Source of the DNA: Cytophagaceae bacterium
GTDB taxonomy: Bacteria > Bacteroidota > Bacteroidia > Cytophagales > JAIYAX01
DNA: 64,000 nt
Direction of reading: 5' to 3'
NCBI GenBank assembly: GCA_027488815.1
Contig: JAIYAX010000009.1
Location: forward strand, 1 to 64,000
Each line of letters begins with the position of its first letter. Within the stretch, counting starts at the first letter, position 1. The notes beneath the pieces are model-generated. The model was given only the letters and a program-made list of their open reading frames with translations. It made no database searches and was not told the DNA's origin. Both the position numbers and the translations under genes were made by a program. Positions 24,376 through 35,100 of this stretch are shown in pieces.

Positions 24376-26385
24376 ATGAAAAAAATCTACTTGCTGGCAA
24401 TTGTATTATTCGTTGCCTTCACTGCAGCCAAGGCCCAATTTGCCTTTCCTGTTGAAATTACGACTGTGAACTGGGGAACTACCTCTGTTCAAATGCCTCC
24501 TTCTCCTCTGAGAACACAAATTCTGTTCATCGGAGGTCATGACTCTGTAGCTCATACTGCGATTAACCATGTTGGTGGAAACTTTACACCTGGTTTTTCA
24601 AGAGCTAAGCAGTGGCACGACTACATCGGCTTTACTCAGGATACTATCTCAGGATCTCAAGACTTGGGTTGGTTATCAATCAACCACGAAACAGTTTTCA
24701 GAGATGATCGTCTTGGTGATGGTGGTGGAATGACCGTTTTCAAAGTAAGACGTGTTAGCGTACCAGGCCCAGGTGTTGACTCAATAGTTGTTGTTCCTCA
24801 GAACCTTTCAACTCAAGGCTTCCCTAACGTTTCAACTCGTTTCTTCAACGTGGATTTCAAAAACACAGTAGGTGAAACAGGTATGAACTGCGGTGGTATC
24901 ACCAGCTACAACGATGGAAGAGTTTGGACAGCTGAAGAGTGGTTCAGAACTTCTACTTCTTCTATTTTTACTGCTCAGAATGCAGGTTTCTCTGCTGCTG
25001 GTCCATTACCAATGCTGGATAGCGGAGTTGCTGCACTAGGTAATGGTGTTCGTGACACAGCTGCTTTTACCATAACAGGTACTCCTTGGGCAAATTTCAA
25101 TGGCCAGACCATCGCCAAGTGGAGAAACTTCAACTGGATGGTAGAAATCAACCCACGTACAGGAAAAGCCATCCGTAAGCAGTACAACTGGGGCCGTTCC
25201 GGTTGGGAAGGCGGTATCGTAGCCAATGACAACAGAACAGTATATCTTGGTGATGATGCAACTCCAGGTTTGTTCGCAAAATTCGTTGCTACTACAGCTG
25301 GTAATTTTACTCAGGGTGATTTGTTCTTCCACAAGTACAATCCAAACGATCCTAATGGTTCTAATCCTGACAGTCATTGGGTTAAAATCAATAACAATAA
25401 CTTGGATACCATGTTGAACTTCAACGATTACGCTAAGCAACTAGGTGCTACAGCTTTCGATCGTTTAGAGTGGGTTACAATGGATAGAAGTACAGGTATG
25501 ATCTACTTCACAGAAACTGGAAACGATAACGTAAACCTGACTAACTTCCAGAATGTGGTGATCAATCCACACATGGTACAAGCGTACAGAGCTCGTTATC
25601 AGCAGCGTTTTGGAGTTGCTTTCCCGGGTACAGATGCTCAGGCAATTTCGAATATCAAAGGTTCAGTTGACTCACTGCGTTTCAAAGATTACTATGGACG
25701 TATATTGAGATACAATCCTACGACAGGCTTGGTTACAACGCTACTTGAGGGTGGTCCTTACTTTGCATCATCTCCTTCAGTTGCCAGCTATCCATCTAAG
25801 CACCTGACCAACCCTGATGGACTTGGATACATGACAATAAACGGTCGTCATTTCCTGATCATCAACGAAGATTTGAACGGTCGTACGTTCGGTCGTACTC
25901 CATCTGAGTTCCAGTCTTCTGGTAATGATTACTGCGAAATGTACTTGCTTGATCTGGCTATCCAGAACCCAACTGTTAACAACCTTATCCGTATTGGTAT
26001 GACTCCTTTCGGATCTGAAGTTACAGGAGCAAAAGCGTCTTTTGACGGTAAGACCATTTTCTTCAACGTACAGCACCCTTCAAAGAACAATCCTTTCCCT
26101 TACAACAACTCAATGACCTTAGCTATCAGCGGTTGGGATGAGGCTGTAACATTGGGCTTGCTTGATGATAACTCAAAGAAAGGTGATGCATTCAGCATCT
26201 GGCCAAACCCAGTTGCTCGTGAGCTTTACCTGAACAAGATTCAGGATGTAGCAATCTACGATGCTACTGGAAAGCGTCTTGAAGTGTTCCGTAATGTTGA
26301 GCGTATCGATATGAGTGCTTATACTACAGGCGTTTACTACGTACGTAATGCTGAAGGCCAAACTCAGAAATTAGTAGTTGAGTAA
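24376..26385 (+). CDS. DUF839/PhoX-like secreted protein with T9SS sorting domain
   Basis: A 669-residue protein with signal peptide MKKIYLLAIVLFVAFTAAKAQ, a DUF839 (PhoX-type calcium/iron phosphatase) fold suggested by LGWLSINHETVFRDDR, GGMTVFKVRR, DRLEWVTMDRSTGMIYFTETGND and a YGRILRY..T segment, and a C-terminal type-A sorting domain (WPNPVARELYL... TTGVYYVRNAEGQ, ending KLVVE). It is exported by T9SS and cleaved at the surface. PhoX enzymes hydrolyse phosphomonoesters, but the substrate is not shown. Codon use is strikingly biased to GGT, GCT, CGT, AAC and TTC compared with neighbours, as in highly expressed genes. Confidence 0.8.
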   Translation: MKKIYLLAIVLFVAFTAAKAQFAFPVEITTVNWGTTSVQMPPSPLRTQILFIGGHDSVAHTAINHVGGNFTPGFSRAKQWHDYIGFTQDTISGSQDLGWLSINHETVFRDDRLGDGGGMTVFKVRRVSVPGPGVDSIVVVPQNLSTQGFPNVSTRFFNVDFKNTVGETGMNCGGITSYNDGRVWTAEEWFRTSTSSIFTAQNAGFSAAGPLPMLDSGVAALGNGVRDTAAFTITGTPWANFNGQTIAKWRNFNWMVEINPRTGKAIRKQYNWGRSGWEGGIVANDNRTVYLGDDATPGLFAKFVATTAGNFTQGDLFFHKYNPNDPNGSNPDSHWVKINNNNLDTMLNFNDYAKQLGATAFDRLEWVTMDRSTGMIYFTETGNDNVNLTNFQNVVINPHMVQAYRARYQQRFGVAFPGTDAQAISNIKGSVDSLRFKDYYGRILRYNPTTGLVTTLLEGGPYFASSPSVASYPSKHLTNPDGLGYMTINGRHFLIINEDLNGRTFGRTPSEFQSSGNDYCEMYLLDLAIQNPTVNNLIRIGMTPFGSEVTGAKASFDGKTIFFNVQHPSKNNPFPYNNSMTLAISGWDEAVTLGLLDDNSKKGDAFSIWPNPVARELYLNKIQDVAIYDATGKRLEVFRNVERIDMSAYTTGVYYVRNAEGQTQKLVVE

Positions 26386-26410
26386 TCCTCAGAAAATCAG
26401 TTAACATACT

Positions 26411-26450
26411 AGAGCGCCGGCCCACTCGTTGGTGTCGGCGCTCTTTGTTT
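26411..26450 (+). terminator. Terminator of the DUF839 gene
   Basis: Perfect 9-bp GC-rich stem AGAGCGCCG/CGGCGCTCT (26411-26419 and 26436-26444), a 16-base loop, then TTGTTTT. It lies 25 bp past the stop and separates this gene from the redox cluster. Confidence 0.85.
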
Positions 26451-26479
26451 TATACACCCATAAAATCATTAAGCCGTTT

Positions 26480-28429
26480 ATGAGAAAAGCTTACTTTTTT
26501 CTGATTTCCGTTTCCCTTTTTCTTGTTGCGGTGATTTCTTCATTTCAGCAATCTCCCGGCAATCAGCCAATGCCAAAAGAGAGATTAGCCAAGCAATTGT
26601 CAGAGGATGTCAACCTCCTGCTCGGCCAGATGATATTAGCCGCTGACCATTGGGAAGAGGTCAGGTCAGGAAAACGAGACATAAATGCCTATCGAAAAGA
26701 ATTTTCAAAATTAAGGCTCGCCTATAAAAAGGTTGAATTTCTGGCCGAATACTTTGAGCCTAACCTGATAAAACTCAATATCAACGGGGCACCCCTGCCT
26801 AAGCTGAATTTGGGAACAGAATCCATGATGGTGGTTGAAGAGCCCAACGGACTTCAAACCTTGGATGAACTTATTTTTAGTGAGGAATATGTTCAGGAAC
26901 AAAACAAAATCAGCGATTTGCTGGCTAAACTTAGAAATGAAATGTCCTGGTTCAGGGGATTTCAAAAACAAGTGCTCACCGATCGGGAGATCTTTGAAGC
27001 GGTTCGTTTATCCCTTATTCGCACGTTCACACTTGGCCTTACCGGATTCGATTGCCCCGGATCAGTGAATTCGATTGAAGAGGCTAAAACGGTCCTTTTG
27101 TCCTTGCAGAATGCGGTGACTATGTACCTGCCCTACACTTCCAAAGGATTTAGCTCAAAATCAAAGAAACTTAGCTCCACCTTTGCCTCCGCCATCAAAT
27201 ACCTTGAGAGCCATCCAGGCTTTGATGAACTGGATCGCATGCATGTGCTGACAAACTTTATTAACCCACTTTATACATTAGTTCTCGATTTGCACCTGGA
27301 GTTAGGTATCGAGTTTAAAAATCCAAGGCATGCTTTGCTACAGCCCTGGAATTACAGCAGCAAAAATCTGTTTGATGAAAACCTGCTGAACAAGTACTAC
27401 TATACCGGTCTTGCCCAGCGTACCAACCGGGATACCTTAGCGAAACTGGGTAAACTATTGTTTTTTGATCCTGTTCTATCCGCTTCAAACGACCGCTCCT
27501 GCGCTTCCTGCCACCACCCTTCCAAGGCTTTTACAGATGGAATGGCCAAGAGCTTGGCCACCGGTATGCAGGGAACAGTTGACCGCAACTCTCCTACCTG
27601 TATAGATGCGGTTTTCGCAGACCGTTTTTTCTATGATCTACGTACCGATGTGCTGGAAGACCAGATTGAACATGTGGTGCATAGCAGTAAGGAATTTAAT
27701 ACAAACTACGCTGAGCTGAGCAGAAAGCTTGGCCAAAGCCCTGAATACAAGGCTATGTTCAGAGGAGCTTTTCCTGAGTTTGGCGAAGAACCCATTAATG
27801 AATCCTCCATCGCCTCAGCTCTGGCAGCTTATGTCGCCTCTCTGACTTCATACAATTCAAGTGTAGACAAATACATCAGAGGCGAACAAAAGGACTTGCC
27901 GGCTGAAGTAAAAAAAGGATTTAACCTGTTCATGGGAAAAGCGGCTTGCGGCACCTGTCATTTTGCGCCCGTCTTTAATGGTCTCGTTCCTCCCACTTTT
28001 CTGGAGAGCGAATCTGAGGTGCTGGGAGTGCCTGCTACCACAGATACCCTTAAGCCACGCATTGACCCGGATCCGGGGCGAGTAGCTGCTAAGGTGAAAG
28101 AACGAGTGGATATTTATCTGCACTCTTTCAAAACGCCTACCGTTCGAAATACGGCTCTTACCGCCCCTTACATGCACAACGGGGTTTATAAAAGTCTGGA
28201 AGAAGTGATGGATTTTTACAATAAAGGTGGCGGTGTTGGACTGGGAATTACACTTCCAAATCAAACCTTACCGCCGGATCCCCTGGGCTTGAATCAGGGA
28301 GAAATCAAAGCCATCATCTCCTTCATGAAAGCATTGAGTGACACCTCCGGCTTGACGGATGTACCTACCCGATTACCCTTATTTGCAGAAACTTCACTTA
28401 ACAACCGGAAGATAGGTGGAAACTACTAA
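26480..28429 (+). CDS. Di-heme cytochrome c peroxidase with N-terminal helical domain
   Basis: A 649-residue secreted protein starting at ATG 26480 (MRKAYFFLISVSLFLVAVISS). Residues from about 320 are a bacterial di-heme peroxidase/MauG-like domain: CASCHHPSKAFTDG near 340, the second heme site CGTCHFAP near 490, and a late FKTPTVRNTALTAPYMHNG segment with an axial Met candidate. The first 300 residues are helical and resemble imelysin-like iron-regulated domains only loosely. It could reduce peroxide or oxidise a partner. The Rieske gene overlaps its 3' end by 14 bp. Confidence 0.85.
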   Translation: MRKAYFFLISVSLFLVAVISSFQQSPGNQPMPKERLAKQLSEDVNLLLGQMILAADHWEEVRSGKRDINAYRKEFSKLRLAYKKVEFLAEYFEPNLIKLNINGAPLPKLNLGTESMMVVEEPNGLQTLDELIFSEEYVQEQNKISDLLAKLRNEMSWFRGFQKQVLTDREIFEAVRLSLIRTFTLGLTGFDCPGSVNSIEEAKTVLLSLQNAVTMYLPYTSKGFSSKSKKLSSTFASAIKYLESHPGFDELDRMHVLTNFINPLYTLVLDLHLELGIEFKNPRHALLQPWNYSSKNLFDENLLNKYYYTGLAQRTNRDTLAKLGKLLFFDPVLSASNDRSCASCHHPSKAFTDGMAKSLATGMQGTVDRNSPTCIDAVFADRFFYDLRTDVLEDQIEHVVHSSKEFNTNYAELSRKLGQSPEYKAMFRGAFPEFGEEPINESSIASALAAYVASLTSYNSSVDKYIRGEQKDLPAEVKKGFNLFMGKAACGTCHFAPVFNGLVPPTFLESESEVLGVPATTDTLKPRIDPDPGRVAAKVKERVDIYLHSFKTPTVRNTALTAPYMHNGVYKSLEEVMDFYNKGGGVGLGITLPNQTLPPDPLGLNQGEIKAIISFMKALSDTSGLTDVPTRLPLFAETSLNNRKIGGNY

Positions 28430-29129
28430 CGAACAACGCAGAAAAACGCTCATGCGCCTGGGATGGGTAGCAGGGGCGGCCGCATTGGGCCAGGGACTGG
28501 CTGCATGCCAACAAGATGAGAAAGAACAGCCGCAACCGGCGCAACCCAGCCTGGAGTGGGGCACCATGGCGGCAGTGTTCCCTTACAGCACTGAGTTTGT
28601 CTATACCTGGCGCTGGACAGCCAAAGAACTGGAAAAGGTAAAATTGTCCTTTAAACGAGAGGATGATACTGATTTCAGTCCATTGGCTGAGGTCAATGCG
28701 GCTGATGGAAGCTACAATTGGCTATTGTCCGGGGTGCTAGAAGAAGTAACCCTTAAGATCGCCTCTCTGGATGGCAAACTTGAGAAAGTATTGAATGTAA
28801 AGTTTCAACGCCTGAGCGGTGAAGTAATTAACATTGCCAGCTACCCAACTCTGCTACAGGTAGGAGGGGTAAGTATTGTCTCCAACGGAGCAACAGGTGA
28901 GCTTTTTATCCGCAGAAAAACTCTTGTGGAATTTATTGTAGTAGCCGCCGGGTGCACTCATGCCGGATGCTTGGTGGAGGATAACCCGGGGCAGGGTATT
29001 ATCTGTAACTGTCATGGCTCAACCTACACCCAAACGGGTCAGGTGACTCAAGGGCCTGCCATGTTCGACCTGCAACTTTTTCAGTCCACCTACTATCCTG
29101 AACAGAATAAACTGATCGTAGTGCCATAA
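28416..29129 (+). CDS. Rieske [2Fe-2S] lipoprotein
   Basis: A 237-residue protein with a twin-Arg-like N-terminus (RRKTLMRLGWVAGAAA) and lipobox LAAC, so it may be Tat-exported before lipidation. Near the C-terminus are the cluster ligands CTHAGC (from Cys180) and CNCHGS, with the extra Cys pair that forms the disulfide of high-potential bc1-type Rieske proteins. The middle part is a beta-rich domain without clear relatives. GTG start at 28416 overlaps the peroxidase gene; the product likely carries electrons to or from it. Confidence 0.88.
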   Translation: METTNEQRRKTLMRLGWVAGAAALGQGLAACQQDEKEQPQPAQPSLEWGTMAAVFPYSTEFVYTWRWTAKELEKVKLSFKREDDTDFSPLAEVNAADGSYNWLLSGVLEEVTLKIASLDGKLEKVLNVKFQRLSGEVINIASYPTLLQVGGVSIVSNGATGELFIRRKTLVEFIVVAAGCTHAGCLVEDNPGQGIICNCHGSTYTQTGQVTQGPAMFDLQLFQSTYYPEQNKLIVVP

Positions 29130-29140
29130 AAATAGCTAGT

Positions 29141-30673
29141 TTGGCACCTGTGCGACCCTATCTGTTTTGTCTCTTTGCCCTACTTGCTATCAATGCCTGC
29201 AAGCAGAAGTCCAAACCTCATGCTGATGGAAAACAGCTAGCTGAGCACTATTGTCAGGGTTGTCATGTTATGCCTGATCCAGCTCAATTGGATAAAGCCA
29301 CTCTTAGGAACTATGTGCTTCCAAGGATGGGTTATTTTATGGGCATTTACCCCAATGACAGCGTTCGTTTAAGTCTTTTTGAAGAGGGTGAAGGAGGAGA
29401 AAGGGTAAAGTCAGCAGGTATTTTTCCTGATAAACCTGCACTCGACTCTGCTGAATGGGCTGCCCTTTGCAATTATCTCATCAGTCTGGCACCCGACAAC
29501 CTTGTACAACCCTTAGGGATGGATGCAACTGATACTACCTGGATATTTGACGTCAGCATCCCGCCTCTTGAATTATCCCCTCCCAGCATTACCCTGGCTC
29601 GCTTCAGTAAGTTTGGAGGGCTCTACTTGGGAGATGCGAATACACAGACACTCAACAAGCTTAGCAATGATTTTAGGCTGGAGGGTACTGCTAAAGTAAG
29701 GGAAGGGGTCGTATCCATGGCAGAGACTAAGGATCTGTTGCTGCTCACCGTAATGGGTTCATTTTCACCCACAGATGCAGCTAAAGGGTTTTTGATGGCA
29801 CTTCCAGCTAAACAAGCACCAAGCATCATCATCGATAGTTTACAAAGGCCGGTACATACCCAGTATGGCGACTTGGACGGCGATGGCAGACCCGATGCAG
29901 TGATTTGTGAATTTGGCAAATGGACAGGTAGTTTAAGCTGGTGGAGAGACATGGGAGGCTCAGGCTTCGAGCGCAATGTACTTAGGGCCAAACCAGGGGC
30001 TTTGTGCAGCGAACTGAGAGATTGGAATAAAGATGGTAAACCCGATATCATTGCATTGTTTGGCCAGGGGGATGAGGGCCTTTTCCTTTTTGAAAATCAG
30101 GGAGGAGGGAAGTTTCTGGAAAAACGACTGTTAACCTTCGGCTCCTCCTGGGGATCAGTTAGTTTTCAACTTGTTGATATGAATGCCGATGGTCTCGAGG
30201 ATGTGCTTTATATCTGTGGAGACAATGCCGATTATCCACCTATTCTGAAACCTTATCATGGGATCAGGGTGTACCTACAGCAAGCGAACCAGAGTTTTGT
30301 TGAGAGTTTGCATTTGCCTCTTTATGGGGCTTACGGTGCAAAAGCAGCTGATTTTGATCTGGATGGTGATTTAGATATTGCAGCTATTTCTTTTTTCCCT
30401 GATTACAGGCGCTCCACCCATGGTGGCTTTATGTTTTTTGAGCAAACTACTCCGGGGAACTACAAGCGCTCCACCATTGCCGAAGCACATCTTGGTCGTT
30501 GGATCGTGATGGATGCTGCAGACATGGATCAGGACGGCGATTTGGACCTCCTTTTAGGCTCTCTGGCGTTTGAAATTGTTCCCCCTCATCCATTGCTTGA
30601 GCGATGGGTGAAAGCAGGCATACCTGCCATTTTACTCCGCAATCGATCGGCGGACAGAAAAAAAGCCGGATGA
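29141..30673 (+). CDS. FG-GAP/VCBS-repeat lipoprotein with one heme c motif
   Basis: About 510 residues with lipobox AINAC, then a single heme-binding CQGCH near residue 38 and a following Met-rich stretch. After that come calcium-binding FG-GAP repeats (DLDGDGRPD, DWNKDGKPD, DMNADGLED, DFDLDGDLD, DMDQDGDLD) of a beta-propeller. The start is TTG 29141 or GTG 29150; no ATG is available. It is 11 bp after the Rieske gene, so a three-gene redox operon is likely. Function unknown; a surface electron-transfer role is inferred. Confidence 0.8.
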   Translation: MAPVRPYLFCLFALLAINACKQKSKPHADGKQLAEHYCQGCHVMPDPAQLDKATLRNYVLPRMGYFMGIYPNDSVRLSLFEEGEGGERVKSAGIFPDKPALDSAEWAALCNYLISLAPDNLVQPLGMDATDTTWIFDVSIPPLELSPPSITLARFSKFGGLYLGDANTQTLNKLSNDFRLEGTAKVREGVVSMAETKDLLLLTVMGSFSPTDAAKGFLMALPAKQAPSIIIDSLQRPVHTQYGDLDGDGRPDAVICEFGKWTGSLSWWRDMGGSGFERNVLRAKPGALCSELRDWNKDGKPDIIALFGQGDEGLFLFENQGGGKFLEKRLLTFGSSWGSVSFQLVDMNADGLEDVLYICGDNADYPPILKPYHGIRVYLQQANQSFVESLHLPLYGAYGAKAADFDLDGDLDIAAISFFPDYRRSTHGGFMFFEQTTPGNYKRSTIAEAHLGRWIVMDAADMDQDGDLDLLLGSLAFEIVPPHPLLERWVKAGIPAILLRNRSADRKKAG

Positions 30674-30687
30674 TTACCCGGCCTTTT
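30661..30687 (+). terminator. Terminator between the redox cluster and efflux operon
   Basis: A GCCGG/CCGGC stem (30665-30669 and 30678-30682) with flanking A- and T-runs overlaps the FG-GAP stop codon. Because A-runs precede it, it can also work on the minus strand for the convergent efflux operon. Confidence 0.65.
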
Positions 30688-30724
30688 CCTATTTAAAATG
30701 TGCAAATAAACTTCTCGATCTTAT

Positions 30725-32149
30725 TTACTTCCAGCCACCGCCCAGCGCACGGTAAAGATTAACCGTTGATATCCTGAGATTTTTTACAGCGTTGACCAAT
30801 TCCAGATTAGCCTTTAGTGCATGTTGCTGGGCAAACAAGACTTCAACATACGAAGCTCTCGCTGTACGATATAGATCTCTAGAAGTGCTGACTGATTGAG
30901 TAAGGATCTGGCTTTGAGCTTGCTTGTAAGCCCTTACTTTTCCTAAATTTTGCTGATTGCTCAATTCTGTCTGCACCTCTGTAAAGCCTCTAAGTAATGT
31001 TTGCTGGTACTGATAAACAGCTTGCACTTGTCGTGAATTAGCCGCAAGCAGCCTGGCTTTCAGGCTATGCCGGTTCAAGACTGGAGTGAACAGGTTACTA
31101 AGGGCGGTATAGGCAATCGAAGCCGGAGTGGTGAACAAAAGTGAGCTGTGAAAAGCCTGCACCCCATAGGAAGCAGACAGGTTAAACATGGGATAAAACG
31201 CCTTTCTTGCCACTTTTACATCCAGTTTTGAGGCTTGTATATCTTGCTCTGCCTGCCTGATGTCCGGACGGTTGAGCAGCAAGGCAGAAGGAAGACCCAC
31301 TGGAAGCTCGGTATTGCTGCTATCATAGAGCACCTCACGTAAACGGCTGATGGGTTGAGGAAAACGACCGATGAGGAAGTTGATCCTGTTTTCCAATTCC
31401 ACTATCTTCTGCTCCGTCATGCTTTCCATTGCACGTGTGTCAATAAGTTGAGCCTCAAACTGCTCCACAGCAAGTTCATTGGCCCGTCCTGCTTCTTTTT
31501 GCAACAAGATCACATCCAAGGCCTGTTGCTCATTTAAGATGGTTTGCCGGATCACCTCAAGCTCATAATCTGCCGCAATCAGCTCGTAGTAAGAGGAAGC
31601 AATTTCAGCCACCAGACTGGATTTGAGCAGGTGCACCCCCTCAATCGTTGAAAGGAAACGTGCTTGCGCCGACTTTTTCTGAGCCCTTAGTTTACCCCAT
31701 ACATCAGCTTCCCAACTGGCTTGAGCTCCCAAATAGAGGTCAGGCAGATCGATAGGCACGATGTTTCCCGGAGTCATTTCTGTGGCTATGTTACCCGCCC
31801 CGTCCATGGTATAAAGTCCAAATCTGCGTATGCCGAGTGCCGGCCCTACGGTTGCAGTTGGAAGCAATGCTCCTTTTGCCGCCTTCACATCTGCACGGGC
31901 AATTTCGACACGCTGCATGGCAATCTGTAGGTCGGGGTTGTAAAGCAATGCTGTATCAATCAATTGGACCAGCAGGCTATCCTTGAAGAAATAATTCCAG
32001 GTCAGGTTGGCCACATTGCTATCTGCCTCTGAAACTTTGCTGAATTTTTCAGGCAGGTTTCCGGACAAACGGGGCTTAACCTCCTGAACGCTACAGCCTG
32101 TAATCCATACAAGTCCGACAATAAAAAGGAGGATTAACTTATTACTCAT
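30725..32149 (-). CDS. RND efflux outer-membrane lipoprotein (NodT/OprM family)
   Basis: About 474 residues starting at ATG 32149 (MSNKLILLFIVGLVWITGC, lipobox ITGC). Two TolC-like repeats are seen, with segments such as IARADVKAAKGALLPT, LNRPDIRQAEQDIQASKLDVKVARKAFYP and the second-repeat SYVEVLFAQQ. It is the outer-membrane exit duct of the tripartite pump. Its start overlaps the RND transporter stop by 8 bp. The longer frame upstream is inside the transporter gene and is discounted. Confidence 0.93.
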   Translation of the reverse strand: MSNKLILLFIVGLVWITGCSVQEVKPRLSGNLPEKFSKVSEADSNVANLTWNYFFKDSLLVQLIDTALLYNPDLQIAMQRVEIARADVKAAKGALLPTATVGPALGIRRFGLYTMDGAGNIATEMTPGNIVPIDLPDLYLGAQASWEADVWGKLRAQKKSAQARFLSTIEGVHLLKSSLVAEIASSYYELIAADYELEVIRQTILNEQQALDVILLQKEAGRANELAVEQFEAQLIDTRAMESMTEQKIVELENRINFLIGRFPQPISRLREVLYDSSNTELPVGLPSALLLNRPDIRQAEQDIQASKLDVKVARKAFYPMFNLSASYGVQAFHSSLLFTTPASIAYTALSNLFTPVLNRHSLKARLLAANSRQVQAVYQYQQTLLRGFTEVQTELSNQQNLGKVRAYKQAQSQILTQSVSTSRDLYRTARASYVEVLFAQQHALKANLELVNAVKNLRISTVNLYRALGGGWK

Positions 32150-35100
32150 GTCTTTTTGGGCTTGGATTTCTTTTGCGCTGCTTTGTAAAATAGGTACCCA
32201 TCTCTGAGAAGATGATGTACAAGCCGGGAACGATGATGACACCGAGAAGTGTTCCGAGCAACATACCACCCGCAGAAGCAGAACCAATGGTGTTGTTGCC
32301 TATTCGACCGGCACCACTTGCCAGCATCAAGGGGATCAGACCGGCAATAAAGGCAAAAGAGGTCATCAAGATAGGCCTGAGTCGTGCTTTGGCTCCGTAG
32401 ATAGCAGCCTCTCTTGGGGTATAACCTTCTTTTTGTTTCATCACCGCAAATTCAATGATCAGAATGGCGTTTTTACCCAGGATACCAATGAGCATGATCA
32501 TGGCGATCTGAGCGTAAATGTTGTTTTCCAGCCCCATGAGGTACAGAAACAAAAAGGCTCCGAACAGACCCACCGGCAATGACAAAATCACCGGAAGAGG
32601 CAACAGGAAGCTCTCGTACTGTGCGGCAAGCAGCAGGTAGACAAACAGGAGGCTGATCAGGAAAATCACCACTGCCTGGTTACCGGCATTGGCCTGATCA
32701 CGTGTAGGACCAGCCCAATCATAGCCAAAGCCTTTGGGCAAATCCTTCGCAGCTACCTCTTTGATGGCCCTGATGGCATCGCCACTGGAGTACCCAGTCT
32801 CCGGCTGTCCATTGATCAAAGCAGAGGTGTACATGTTGTAGCGGGTGATCTGTTCCGGCCCATATACTTTCTCAATAGACAGGAATGCCGAAAAGGGAAC
32901 CATTTGGTCCTGATCATTTTTGATGTATAACTTCATGATGTCGTGAGGATTGGCACGGTACTCCGGCAAGGCTTGAACCATCACTTTGTACATTTGAGAA
33001 AAGCGAATAAAGTTGGTTGCATACTCGCTGCCCAACAAGGTTTGAAGCGTACTCATGGCATTGTCGGCAGTGACACCTTTTTGAGCGGCCTTTTCGATGT
33101 CAATCTTGATCAGGAACTGAGGAAATTTGGCGTTGAACGTCGTGAAAGCATCTTTGATCTCTGGACGGTCATTGAGCTTTTGCACAAATTCGTTGGCCAC
33201 CTCCTGCATTCTGCCCAGATCACCAGAGCCGGTTTTGTCCAGCATACGCATTTCAAAACCACCTGCTGTACCATAGCCCGGCACCGGTGGAGGAGTGAAA
33301 AACTCGATGTTCGCATCCTTGATGTGTCCTGTTAAATCCTTGAATCGGGTGATTAGCTCTTTATCGCTGCTTTCCCGTTCATCCCATTTTTTCAAACTGA
33401 TCAGGTTCATCCCATACACCGCTCCGGTACCTTCTGAGAGCAGGCTGTAACCCGACAAACTGGAAACAGAGTTAACCTCTTTTTGTTGCCCGGCGATGTA
33501 TTGAACCTCGTCGACGGCTTTGGCTGTTCGCTCCAGTGTCGCACCGACGGGTGCTGTGATATTGGCATATATGGTACCTTGATCCTCTTCAGGTATAAAA
33601 CCTCCGGGTACAAAACTGCCCAGCAGTCCGGTTGAAAGACTGAAGCCCAGAAGCATCCCATAGGTAACGGTTCGGCGGTGAGCAATCAGGTACAGCAACT
33701 GCTGATATTTGTCCTCAAGGCCATTGTACCAACGGTTGAACCAGGCAAAGAAAATCCCGATCCCATAAGGTTTTTTATCCCCATGATCGGTGTGCGTATT
33801 TTTTAAGAACAAGGCACACAAGGCTGGTGTAAGGGTCAAGGCGGTTACCCCGGAAAGCACAATCGAGATGGCCATGGTAAGGGAGAACTGACGGTAAAAC
33901 ACACCCGTAGGCCCATCGAGGAAAGAAACAGGAATAAACACCGCTGACATCACCAGGGTAATGGCGATGATTGCACCGGATATCTCTCCCATCGCCAATT
34001 CTGTAGCCCGTCTGGCACTGATCTTGGTCCCATGCATTTTGGCGTGGACTGCCTCAATAACCACAATAGCATTGTCCACCACAATACCTATGGCAAGCAC
34101 CATCGCAAACAGTGTGATCAGGTTGAGCGAAAAGCCCAGCATTTGCATGAAGAAAAAGGTTCCCACCAAAGAAACCGGGACCGCAATAATGGGGATGATG
34201 GTAGATCTTCCATCCTGCAAAAACAGATAAACCACCATTGCTACCAGAATAAAGGCTTCGATCAGGGTCTTGATTACTTCATGGATGGAGGCATCCAAAA
34301 ACTGGGAAACATCATAGCTTACCGTGTATTCCATCCCCGGAGGAAAGGTAGATTTGCTGATCTCCGCCATCTTGGATTTGATGTTGGTGATTACTTGCTG
34401 GGCATTGCTGCCGGGGCGCTGCTTTAGCATAATGGCAGCAGAAGGTTTGCCATTTTCCGAGGAGATCACCCCATAGTTCTGGGCATCAAAATCTACTTCG
34501 GCTATGTCCTTAATTCTGACCAATTCTCCATTTGAAGTACTTTTGATGATCAGGTTACGGTAGGCCTCTTCACTGATGAATTTTCCGGTGTAGCGAAGTA
34601 CATATTGGAGTTCCTGAGCCATTTTGCCTGAGCTTTCACCGATTTTCCCGGGGGCTGCTTCCACGTTTTGAGCCTTGAGCATCTGGATGACCTCCGGGGC
34701 AGAGATTCCATACATCAACATCCTGTCCGGCTTGAGCCAGATCCTCATCGCAAATTCTTTGGAGCCAATGATTTCGGCATAACCCACCCCGTCAATTCGT
34801 TTAAGTTCTTTCAGTACGTTGATGTCGGTGAAGTTCCATAAGAATTTCTCATCCAGAGCAGTATCCTTGCTCAGAATGTTGATGTACAACAACATACTGT
34901 TCTGTACCTTTTCTACCTGAACACCTGCCTTGATTACTTCTTCAGGTAATTCATCTAAGGATGTTGATACACGATTTTGAACATTTACTGCTGCAATGTC
35001 TGGGTTGGTGCCTTGCTTAAAAACGATCTGTATGACACTCACCCCGTCATTTCCGGATACAGAAGACATGTACGACATACCGGGCACACCATTGATGGCC

